DNA of 9,845 bases from DATFPK01 sp035264885 (GTDB lineage: Bacteria > Actinomycetota > Thermoleophilia > Solirubrobacterales > 70-9), in contig DATFPK010000085.1 of the NCBI GenBank assembly GCA_035264885.1, positions 1 to 9,845 of the forward strand. The letters run 5' to 3'. Of this stretch, positions 1-5,589 are shown piece by piece. The notes beneath the pieces are model-generated. The model had not been told where the DNA came from, ran no database searches, and saw only the letters and a list, made by a program, of their open reading frames with translations. A program made the translations under genes and the position numbers. Every line of letters begins with the position of its first letter. Position 1 is the first letter of the stretch.

Positions 1-1559
1 GTGAGCGAGGCGCGGTCACGGATGCCGGGGCGGCCGGGGAGGGCGTACAGGCGGGGGCGCATGTCCTCGGTGTTGACCGGGCCGCCCGTCCGCTTGACCG
101 CGTCCTTGTGGGTCCGCTCCGGGCTGCCGGCATCGCGTGCCACCCGCTCGGCGATCTTCTCCTTGCGGCCCGCCGCGGGCCCGGCGTCGCCGCGGTCATC
201 CCCCGCGGGGCTGACCAGCTCGAAGTCGGCGGCGGTCAGCTTGCGCGGCTTCGGTACCGGGTGGACGTCGGAGACCTCGCCGAGGTTCGCGTAGGTGAAG
301 CGGTTGCCGTAGGCGTCCTGGAGGACGATGAAGCGGCCCAGCTTCTTGCTCCGGCCGACCCTCTTGATGACGCCGTCGTTGACGGCCACGATCGGGGCGC
401 CGCGGCGGCTGAAGATGTTGATCCCGCGCCGCGTGGGCGAGGACTCGATGACCTTGGCGGCGTTGCCGTAGGCCTGGCCGGGCTTCGAGTCGCGGATCGC
501 CTGCCGGGTGGCGATGTCGTCGGCGTAGCGGGCATCCGCGGCGACCGGGAAGTGCGCCCCCTCGGTGAGCCCGGTGAGGGAGGAGACGAGGTCGTCGGGC
601 AGGCGTCCGTAGGCCCGCGCGTAGAGGAGGACCTCGTCGACGTACCAGTCGGCGTGGTTGTAGGCGAAGATCGCGTTGTAGAGGTCCTCGCTGCCGCCGG
701 CCGCGCGGAGGTAGCGGGCGGCGGCGCAGATCGCGTCGACCGGGTTGTAGGGGTCCTCGCGCCCGTCGGCGTTGGCGTCGACCCCGTAGGCCTGCCAGGT
801 CGCGGGCATGAACTGCATCCAGCCGACCGCGCCGGCGTAGGAGACGTTGAGGTTCGTACCGAACGCCGATTCGATCTTGTTGATCGAGGCGAGGACCGGC
901 CAGGGGATCCCGTACTGGGTGCCGCAGGCCTGGTAGATCGGCAGCAGGAAGGGGGGGATCTCGAACGAGTCGATGACGAAGTTGGGGACTCCGACCGGAG
1001 CCGGGCCGAACAGTCCGACGGTCGTCGACGGGTTGGAGATGGTCGGGCTGCCGTCGGGCTTGAAGGGGGGCGGCGGCTTGATCGGCGGGTTCTCACCGGT
1101 GCCGGTGCCAATGGTCTCCTGGCCGTCCGGGCCGGCGTTGACGCCGCCGGTCCCGGGGTTCTGGCCGAGCGGGTCGCCGGGGATCGCGCCGCCGCCGCCG
1201 ACGCCACCGGGACCGCCGCCGGAGCCGTCGCCGCTACCGCCCGAGCCGCCCCCCGACCCTCCACCTCCGGTTGAGCCTCCACCCGGGAGGTCGGGGACGC
1301 CGGGGACGTCGGGAACCGTCGGCTGGACCGGCGCGGGCGGTGGGACGGGCGGCGCCGGAGGCGCGCCCTCGCTGGTCCCGGCCGACGAGAGGCAGTCGGG
1401 GTCGGCGAGGTCGACGTCGCCGCCGCCGTCGTCATCGATGCCGTTGGCGCAGGCAGGCAGGGGGACGTTGACGCCCTGGGCGCCGGCGAAGCCCCCACCG
1501 AGTAGCACGGTGAGGACAAACGCGACAAGCGCGATGCTGAGTGCGAGCTTGGATCTCAT
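1..1559 (-). CDS. Secreted lytic transglycosylase with degenerate LytM/M23-like domain (C-terminus off the left edge)
   Basis: About 519 codons are visible, read from ATG at 1559 down to the left edge with no stop. Residues 1-28 form a signal peptide (basic MRSK, hydrophobic core, cut near AGA-Q). C37-C56 is an Asp-rich loop between two cysteines (NGIDDDGGGDVD). A Pro-rich stretch and a Gly/Ser linker (about 93-125) follow. Residues about 200-318 are an SLT-type transglycosylase domain: catalytic Glu is E230 in INKIESAFG, then GAVGWMQFMPATW, an EF-hand-like loop D261-D269 followed by PYNP, and AYNHADWYV. These enzymes cleave the MurNAc-GlcNAc bond of peptidoglycan. From about 375 a LytM/M23-like fold begins (GINIFSRRGAPIVAVNDG, then GRFIVLQDAYGNRFTYANLG), but the usual HxxxD zinc motif reads R377-x3-N381. 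A charged insertion follows, so the rest of the domain may lie outside the window. The ATG is chosen because it begins the signal peptide; its Shine-Dalgarno (AGAGG, 14 nt away) is weak. Confidence 0.9.
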   Translation of the reverse strand, partial: MRSKLALSIALVAFVLTVLLGGGFAGAQGVNVPLPACANGIDDDGGGDVDLADPDCLSSAGTSEGAPPAPPVPPPAPVQPTVPDVPGVPDLPGGGSTGGGGSGGGSGGSGDGSGGGPGGVGGGGAIPGDPLGQNPGTGGVNAGPDGQETIGTGTGENPPIKPPPPFKPDGSPTISNPSTTVGLFGPAPVGVPNFVIDSFEIPPFLLPIYQACGTQYGIPWPVLASINKIESAFGTNLNVSYAGAVGWMQFMPATWQAYGVDANADGREDPYNPVDAICAAARYLRAAGGSEDLYNAIFAYNHADWYVDEVLLYARAYGRLPDDLVSSLTGLTEGAHFPVAADARYADDIATRQAIRDSKPGQAYGNAAKVIESSPTRRGINIFSRRGAPIVAVNDGVIKRVGRSKKLGRFIVLQDAYGNRFTYANLGEVSDVHPVPKPRKLTAADFELVSPAGDDRGDAGPAAGRKEKIAERVARDAGSPERTHKDAVKRTGGPVNTEDMRPRLYALPGRPGIRDRASL

Positions 1560-1711
1560 ACGCGGCGTTTCAGCCTCTACCCCTGAAGGCTCCCCTGTCG
1601 CTCTCTCCCTGCGTACAAGGTGCGGCAACGCTACTTAGTCATGGGGACCTTTGCAACGGACAACCGTACGGCTGCAACAAAGCCTTAATGCAGGCGCTAC
1701 GCTGCCGAGCG
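1560..1711. promoter_or_regulatory. Divergent intergenic region with GCAAC direct repeats and a CCGTACGG palindrome
   Basis: This 152-bp spacer separates the leftward transglycosylase from the rightward coiled-coil gene and is less GC-rich than its flanks. It contains GCAAC three times on the plus strand (1625-1629, 1653-1657, 1674-1678), the 8-bp palindrome CCGTACGG (1664-1671), and CTTTG/CAAAG arms (1649-1653 and 1678-1682) around it. Near the transglycosylase start, AGCCT (1572-1576) can pair with AGGCT (1587-1591), or TTCAG (1569-1573) with CTGAA (1583-1587). No known riboswitch consensus was recognised. A shared regulator site is possible but unproven. Confidence 0.35.
1698..1703 (+). 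promoter_or_regulatory. -10 box TACGCT for the 1712 gene (leaderless)
   Basis: TACGCT lies 8 nt before the ATG at 1712, so transcription would begin at or next to the start codon. The same arrangement precedes several other genes in this window. No clear -35 hexamer is seen 16-18 nt upstream. Confidence 0.45.
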
Positions 1712-2074
1712 ATGACCGACCCGGGCGATCAGGATGGCCTGCGAGAGCGGGTCCAGGCACGTGGGGAGCAGGCGATCGGCGATCTGGCCCAGGCGCTGTT
1801 CGAGAATCCGATGCTGAGCGGCGCCTTGACGGCCGCCTTCGGCGCCCGCGAGAAGGCGGTCGAGGCCCAGCACGCAGCCCTCGGGGCCCTGAACCTGCCC
1901 ACAGCGGGCGGGGTCGAGCGCCTGGAGCGGCGCCTGCGGGCGGTCTCCGAGCGGCTCGAGGCGGTCGAGGACCAGCTCGACCGGATGGCTCGCGAGGTCG
2001 CGGAGGTCCGGCGCCAGCCTGCCGCTGAAGCGGTCGTCCCGGCCGACCAGGCCAGCCTCCAGGTCGAAGACTAA
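1712..2074 (+). CDS. Small phasin-like coiled-coil protein
   Basis: A 120-residue, almost wholly helical, charged protein with no signal peptide or membrane segment. Residues 1-60 are amphipathic helix (RERVQARGEQAIGDLAQALFENPM). After LPTAGG comes a strong heptad coiled coil (VERLERRLRAVSERLEAVEDQLDRM), then a loose acidic tail. The order helix, short PT-containing break, C-terminal Leu-heptad helix is that of phasin/PhaF-like proteins, which coat storage granules or act as scaffolds, and it is repeated in the gene at 3053. The frame is open back to 1541, but the ATG at 1712 is preferred: the -10-like TACGCT lies 8 nt before it, and the upstream part codes for unconvincing sequence. Its TAA overlaps the stop of the convergent phosphorylase-like gene. 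The phasin assignment rests on pattern only; a generic coiled-coil protein is equally possible. Confidence 0.65.
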   Translation: MTDPGDQDGLRERVQARGEQAIGDLAQALFENPMLSGALTAAFGAREKAVEAQHAALGALNLPTAGGVERLERRLRAVSERLEAVEDQLDRMAREVAEVRRQPAAEAVVPADQASLQVED

Positions 2075-2751
2075 CTCTCGACCTCAGCCTTAGACAGGGC
2101 GTCCGCGGCCGTCCGTCCCGCCGTCTTCGCGGCCTCCGTCAATGGCTCGTCGGCGATGCGCGCTCCAGATGCGTCCTCGGCGACGATCAGCAGAGCCGCG
2201 GCGGCGATGCCGAGGGCGTGGGCGGCGGCGAGCAGGACTGCGGTCTGTAGATCGTGGACGTCGCCGCCGGGGCTGGGTGCCGCGCCGAGGCGGCGGAGCA
2301 GGGCGGAGGGGAGGTCACCGCTGCGCGCGGTCGCGGTCCGCCCGGCGCCCTCAAGGCCCCCGAGGAGTCCGGGGTCGGGCCGCGCCGCCTCCGCGCCGGG
2401 CAGGGCGGGCGGAGCGCCCTCCCCGTGGGCCTCGGTGACGACCAGCAGATCGCCGAGCGCGAGCCCGGGCCGCAGCGCCGCGCCGGTGCCGACCCTGATC
2501 ACGCGGCGGACACCGAGCTCGAACAGGTCGTTGAGCACCACGGCGGCGCTGGGACCGCCCATGCCCGTTGCCTGAACGGTGAGCGCCGAGCCGGCGGGGG
2601 TGCTGCCCGTGTACCCCCAGAGCCCCCGGGCGTGATTCGACATCTTCGGCTGGTCGAGCAGCTCCTGCGCGAGCATCAGCGCTCGCCCGGGGTCGCCGAC
2701 CAGGAGGGCGTCGCGGGCGAGGGGGATGGCCGGGCGGAGGGCGAGCGGCAC
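2071..2751 (-). CDS. Nucleoside phosphorylase family protein (PNP/UDP phosphorylase fold), divergent active site
   Basis: A 226-residue protein, near the 235-250 usual for DeoD-type purine nucleoside and uridine phosphorylases, which cleave ribonucleosides with phosphate. Visible landmarks are the phosphate loop VGDPGR (G19, D20, R23), NHARGLWGYTG (39-49, with R42), ATGMGGPSAAVVLNDL (61-76), and IRVGTGAAL (R86 and T89 at the places of the phosphate-binding Arg and Ser/Thr). The later sites deviate. The ribose-binding Met-Glu pair is L168-Q169 in HDLQTAVLL, and the Ser-Asp that protonates purine N7 in DeoD is A191-E192 in IVAEDASG. Phosphate binding therefore looks intact while ribose/base handling has changed; another N-glycoside substrate or a non-catalytic role is possible. 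The GTG start at 2751 is preferred because TACGCT sits 7 nt upstream. The gene is convergent with the coiled-coil gene and shares stop-codon bases with it. Confidence 0.8.
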   Translation of the reverse strand: MPLALRPAIPLARDALLVGDPGRALMLAQELLDQPKMSNHARGLWGYTGSTPAGSALTVQATGMGGPSAAVVLNDLFELGVRRVIRVGTGAALRPGLALGDLLVVTEAHGEGAPPALPGAEAARPDPGLLGGLEGAGRTATARSGDLPSALLRRLGAAPSPGGDVHDLQTAVLLAAAHALGIAAAALLIVAEDASGARIADEPLTEAAKTAGRTAADALSKAEVES

Positions 2752-2758
2752 GGCCTGG

Positions 2759-2764
2759 AGCGTA
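2759..2764 (-). promoter_or_regulatory. -10 box TACGCT for the phosphorylase-like gene (leaderless)
   Basis: On the minus strand TACGCT is followed after 7 nt by the GTG at 2751. The hexamer and spacing match those before the 1712 gene and nearly match those before 3053, which supports both the promoter and the GTG start. No convincing -35 is visible. Confidence 0.45.
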
Positions 2765-2847
2765 AGGCGGGCGCCGTGAGCGACCTCACACGGCCTCCGT
2801 GCGCGGCGTCACCAACGGCTGCGGTGCCGGTGGGCAGGATGAATGCC

Positions 2848-2970
2848 ATGACACATCCAGCACTCATGTTCGAAGTTGTCCGGAGCCGCCCTGACGATCT
2901 GCGCCGTGTGTCGCACCGCCGTCGCACCGCCCGCCGGTTCCCGTCGCTTCGCCACTTCAGCCGCCACTAA
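2848..2970 (+). CDS. Possible small basic protein, 40 residues (doubtful)
   Basis: The divergent spacer between the phosphorylase-like gene and the 3053 operon holds a 40-codon ORF starting MTHPALMFEVVRSR and ending RHFSRH. AGGA lies about 9 nt before the ATG at 2848, and an in-frame ATG at 2839 is an alternative. The N-terminus (short hydrophobic helix, then Arg/Asp-rich helix with DDLRR and RRRTARR) recalls the tiny helical, Arg-rich hypothetical proteins often seen in actinobacterial genomes, which have no assigned role. The opposite strand is also open here, and Arg-rich translations are common by chance in such GC-rich DNA. Treat this as a candidate only. I see nothing else coding in 2752-3052. 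Confidence 0.3.
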   Translation: MTHPALMFEVVRSRPDDLRRVSHRRRTARRFPSLRHFSRH

Positions 2971-3039
2971 GCCCTGAGCGGCCCACATATCGCGGCGCCC
3001 GCCGGTCTCTCTCCCGTCGGGCGCCGTCCCCTTTCCGCG

Positions 3040-3045
3040 TAAGCT
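3040..3045 (+). promoter_or_regulatory. -10 box TAAGCT for the five-gene operon (leaderless first gene)
   Basis: TAAGCT is followed after 7 nt (CTGCGCC) by the ATG at 3053, which itself has no Shine-Dalgarno sequence. This matches the leaderless pattern elsewhere in the window and marks the probable start of the 3053-6987 transcript. No clear -35 is visible. Confidence 0.5.
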
Positions 3046-3052
3046 CTGCGCC

Positions 3053-3346
3053 ATGGAGAGCGGGAAGCGGGACGATGCGCAGCGAAGGGTCTCCGAGAAC
3101 CTGCGGGTCGCCGTCGAGCGCACCTTCGACGAGGTGACCCGGCGCGGCCAGGAGGCCCGCGAGGTGGTCACCCAGCGCGGCCAGGAGGCCCGGGAGGCCT
3201 CGGCCGGCGCCGTCGGGCGGGTCGCTGGAGCGCTCGAGGGCATCAGGGTGCCGACCCGGGAGGACCTGCGGGTGCTCGAGGAGCGCCTGGACGGGGTCGA
3301 GCGGCGCCTGCACGCGCTCGAGACGCGCGCCCGCAACGAGGAGTAG
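3053..3346 (+). CDS. Phasin-like coiled-coil protein, first gene of the five-gene cluster
   Basis: A 97-residue, highly charged helical protein without signal peptide. Residues 1-65 carry a near-repeat of TRRGQEAREVV and TQRGQEAREAS (about 12 residues apart), typical of long amphipathic helices that bind granule or membrane surfaces. Then comes VPTREDLRVLEERLDGVERRLHALE, a phasin-type PTRED cap leading into a Leu-heptad coiled coil. It shares this plan with the protein at 1712, so the two are probably paralogues. The ATG at 3053 has no Shine-Dalgarno but a -10 box 7 nt upstream. The stop is 2 nt before the next start, whose Shine-Dalgarno (GAGGAG, 3338-3343) lies inside this gene's last codons, so the two are co-translated. 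Next to a lipid acyltransferase, a granule- or membrane-associated role is reasonable inference. Confidence 0.7.
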   Translation: MESGKRDDAQRRVSENLRVAVERTFDEVTRRGQEAREVVTQRGQEAREASAGAVGRVAGALEGIRVPTREDLRVLEERLDGVERRLHALETRARNEE

Positions 3347-3348
3347 CC

Positions 3349-4374
3349 GTGGCGGCGGGGGGAAACCGCGTCGTCATCACCGGGGTCGCCAGCCACTGGG
3401 GCAGCGAACTCGCCCGGGCGCTCGCGCGCGACCCTTCGGTCTCCTACATCGCCGGGGTGGACGTCAGGCCGCCGGAGGACGACCTCGAGCGGACCGAGTT
3501 CATCGAGGCGGACATCCGCAACCCGGTGATCTCGCGGATCCTGCCGGGGCTCGATCCCGACGTCCTGGTCCACTGCGGGATCGTCTGGTACCCGGAGCCC
3601 GACAAGCCGGCCCGGTCGCTGCACGACATCAACGTCATCGGGACCCTCCAGTTGCTCGCCGCTGCCGAGAAGTGCGAACGGCTGCGGGCCGTCGTCGCCC
3701 GCGGGTCGGCGGCGATCTACGGCTCGGAGGCGGCGGCGCCGTCCTTCTTCACCGAGGACATGGCGCGGCGCTATCCGCTGAAGACACGGTTCCAGCGCGA
3801 CATCGGCGAGCTCGAGAGCTACTTCGACAACTTCGCCCGCCGCCAAGGCGGGATCACCTGCACGATGCTCCGCTTCCAGCCCGAGATCGGTCCCGGGCTG
3901 GACCAGCCCCTGGTCAGCTACCTGAACCTTCCGGTCGTGCCGACCCAGCTCGGCTTCGACCCGCGGCTCCAGCTGATCCACGCCGAGGACGCCACCGGTG
4001 CGCTGGCGGCGGCGGTGGCGAATCCGGTGCGAGGTGCGGTGAACGTCGCTCCCGATGGGACCATCTCGCTGACCAAGATCCTGCGTCTCGCCGGACGGCC
4101 GACGCTTCCGATCCCGCACCCCGTGGCGGCGATGCTGCTGGGCCGCCTCGGCCGGCAGCTCGGCGCCGCCGACCTCTACAGCGACGGGGTACTGCTGCTG
4201 CGCTACGGCCGCGGCTGTGACAACAGGCGGCTCAAGGAGGAGGTCGGGTACAGGCCGCGGTTCGACGCCGAGGCCACGGTCCGCGACTTCGTCGCCAAGA
4301 GCGGGGCGAGCCGGCGTCTCGTCTCCTCGGTCCACCCCGGGCACCTCGCCCGCCGGGCCGGGAGCCCGCTGTGA
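3349..4374 (+). CDS. Extended SDR / NAD-dependent epimerase-like protein with substituted catalytic residues
   Basis: A 341-residue protein of the usual length for the NAD-dependent epimerase/dehydratase (extended SDR) family. It has an N-terminal Rossmann start (VVITGVASHWGSELARAL), acidic residues after the second strand (GVDVRPPEDD), FIEADIRNP, NVIGTLQLLAAA, and RGSAAIYG at the active-site strand. The family's YxxxK site, expected next, reads F148-QRD-I152 followed by GELE, so both Tyr and Lys appear replaced; Y142-PLK145 is one residue too short to serve. The protein may bind NAD(H) without standard redox chemistry. The GTG start has GAGGAG 5 nt upstream. Its TGA overlaps the next gene's GTG (GTGA), giving translational coupling to a PlsC-type acyltransferase. 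From memory, a galE2-like gene followed by an acyltransferase gene also occurs in Mycobacterium (Rv0501-Rv0502), which suggests an old functional pair. The substrate is unknown. Confidence 0.85.
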   Translation: MAAGGNRVVITGVASHWGSELARALARDPSVSYIAGVDVRPPEDDLERTEFIEADIRNPVISRILPGLDPDVLVHCGIVWYPEPDKPARSLHDINVIGTLQLLAAAEKCERLRAVVARGSAAIYGSEAAAPSFFTEDMARRYPLKTRFQRDIGELESYFDNFARRQGGITCTMLRFQPEIGPGLDQPLVSYLNLPVVPTQLGFDPRLQLIHAEDATGALAAAVANPVRGAVNVAPDGTISLTKILRLAGRPTLPIPHPVAAMLLGRLGRQLGAADLYSDGVLLLRYGRGCDNRRLKEEVGYRPRFDAEATVRDFVAKSGASRRLVSSVHPGHLARRAGSPL

Positions 4375-5315
4375 ACGCGACGGAGGCGGCCGGCGGAGCC
4401 GCCGAGTTCGTCCAGCGTCTGCGGGCCGGGGTCAACGACGGCCTCGACCCGATGGAGGCCGCCGAGCGCGCGGCGGTGGCGCTGCCGAAGCGGCTCCGCG
4501 ACGCGGTCGACCGGATGGCGAGCCGCCTGGCCGGCGACTACCACGAAGACGAGTGGGGGTTCGACGAGGAGTTCGCCGAGGCGGCCTATCCGCTCTTCGA
4601 GTTCCTCTATGACTACTGGTGGAGGGTGGAGACCACCGGCGTCACCAACGTCCCGGCTCACGGCCGGGGGTTGATCGTCTCCAACCACTCCGGGTCGCTC
4701 TTCCCCTTCGACGCCACGATGATCGGCGTCGGGATCATGCGCGAGCACCCGCTGCCGCGCTGGACCCGGCCGCTGGTCCTCAACTGGGCATTCGAGCTGC
4801 CCTTCCTGTCGTTCTTCATGCGCAAGGTCGGCGGCGTGCCCGCCAGCCCTTTCAACGCCCGCCGGCTCCTGGAGCAGAACCACCTGGTGATGGTCTTCCC
4901 CGAGGGCGTGAAGGGAACCGGCAAGCCCTTCGCCGACCGTTACCGGCTCCAGCGGTTCGGTCGCGGCGGGTTCGTCGAGGTCGCGCTGCGGACCGGCGCG
5001 CCGATCATCCCGGCCGCTGTGGTCGGAGCCGAGGAGATCTATCCGATGCTCGGGCAGTCGCGCGCCCTGGCGCGGGTGGCGGGGGCGCCCTTCCTGCCCC
5101 TGACGCCGACCTTCCCGTGGCTGGGGCCCCTCGGCCTGATCCCGCTGCCGTCGCGCTGGCGGATCGAGTTCTGCGACCCCGTCGACCTGTCGGAGTACGG
5201 GCCCGAGGCGGCCGAGGACAAGGCGCTTCTGTTCGACGTCTCCGAGCGGATCCGCGAGACGATCCAGAGCGCCGTCTACGAGAACCTCGTCAAGCGCGGC
5301 TCGGCCTTCCTGTGA
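4371..5315 (+). CDS. PlsC-type lysophospholipid/glycerol acyltransferase
   Basis: A 314-residue LPLAT-superfamily protein. These enzymes move fatty acyl groups from acyl-CoA or acyl-ACP to lysophospholipid-like acceptors at the inner membrane face. Motif I is NHSGSLFPFD (H106, D114), with seven residues between His and Asp rather than the classic four. Motif II is near MRKVGGVPAS, and motif III is VFPEGVKGTGKPF (E178, G179). The stretch APIIPAAVVGAEEIYP is the usual later block. An extra N-terminal region of about 85 residues (acidic, helical) precedes the catalytic fold, then FEFLYDYWWRVETTGVTNVP. No clear transmembrane helix is seen. The GTG start overlaps the upstream TGA, with GGGAG 6 nt before it. 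The coupling to the SDR gene argues that the two act on one product or in one complex. Acyltransferase fold is confident; acceptor is not known. Confidence 0.88.
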   Translation: MNATEAAGGAAEFVQRLRAGVNDGLDPMEAAERAAVALPKRLRDAVDRMASRLAGDYHEDEWGFDEEFAEAAYPLFEFLYDYWWRVETTGVTNVPAHGRGLIVSNHSGSLFPFDATMIGVGIMREHPLPRWTRPLVLNWAFELPFLSFFMRKVGGVPASPFNARRLLEQNHLVMVFPEGVKGTGKPFADRYRLQRFGRGGFVEVALRTGAPIIPAAVVGAEEIYPMLGQSRALARVAGAPFLPLTPTFPWLGPLGLIPLPSRWRIEFCDPVDLSEYGPEAAEDKALLFDVSERIRETIQSAVYENLVKRGSAFL

Positions 5316-5340
5316 GGCGGCGGGCCGGCACCCCGTCGGC

Positions 5341-5589
5341 GTGAGGCGCCGGGTCCCGGAGCTCAGGGACCTGCTGGCGGCCGTCGAGCGGCGGGCCGGC
5401 GACGGGTTCGCGCGGGCCGACCGGGTCGGGGAGGACTTTCCCCGCAGCAGCCACCGCGACATGCGTCGCGGCATCGCTCGTGCCGTCGCCGGCGGCTTCC
5501 TGATCTCCCGCCGCCACCGTGGCCGGGAGCACCTGGCGATCGCGGCGGAGGGGTGGACGGTGCTGCGGGGCGAGGAGGAGGCGGCCTAA
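5341..5589 (+). CDS. Small winged-helix-like hypothetical protein
   Basis: An 82-residue ORF fitted between the acyltransferase (25-nt gap) and the M14-amidase gene, whose GTG follows its TAA with no gap. The second half (RRGIARAVAGGFLISRRHRGREHLAIAAEGWTVLRG) resembles the helix, helix, two-strand wing and terminal G-W of small winged-helix domains of the MarR/PadR kind, where the wing ends in a similar 'lT.eGw..l' pattern. The first half is basic-acidic helix. GTG at 5341 is the first start in frame; no good Shine-Dalgarno is seen. Its own last codons carry GAGGAGGAGG (5572-5581), the ribosome binding site of the next gene. It could be an operon regulator, but the resemblance is weak. The perfect packing between neighbours is the main reason to believe it is real. 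Confidence 0.5.
   Translation: MRRRVPELRDLLAAVERRAGDGFARADRVGEDFPRSSHRDMRRGIARAVAGGFLISRRHRGREHLAIAAEGWTVLRGEEEAA

Noticed and set aside
108..1274. Long plus-strand frame (388 codons) opposite the transglycosylase
   Set aside because: Its translation is Val/Gly/Asp/Arg repeats without motifs, while the minus strand encodes a signal peptide and a complete transglycosylase signature.
236..1528. A minus-strand frame of 430 codons inside the transglycosylase gene
   Set aside because: It is a shifted frame of the real gene; the product is Ser/Pro/Arg-rich and lacks any motif, whereas the frame from 1559 carries the enzyme.
1565..1600. Thiamine pyrophosphate riboswitch: the minus strand has GGGGAGCC, then GGCTGAAA, close to the TPP 5' half
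   Set aside because: The conserved 3' half is missing between here and the start codon, and a wall hydrolase is not a thiamine gene.
3772..3786. Y142-PLK-T as the SDR catalytic YxxxK
   Set aside because: Lys is at Tyr+3, not +4, and it lies too early relative to the E156 that normally follows the site.
2809..4344. Long open frames on the strand opposite the SDR, acyltransferase and hydrolase genes (2809-4344, 4203-5474, 5290-6228, 7200-8552, all minus)
   Set aside because: They have Arg/Asp/Pro/Gly-rich translations with no domain pattern and lie antisense to genes with clear motifs. Open antisense frames are expected at this GC content.
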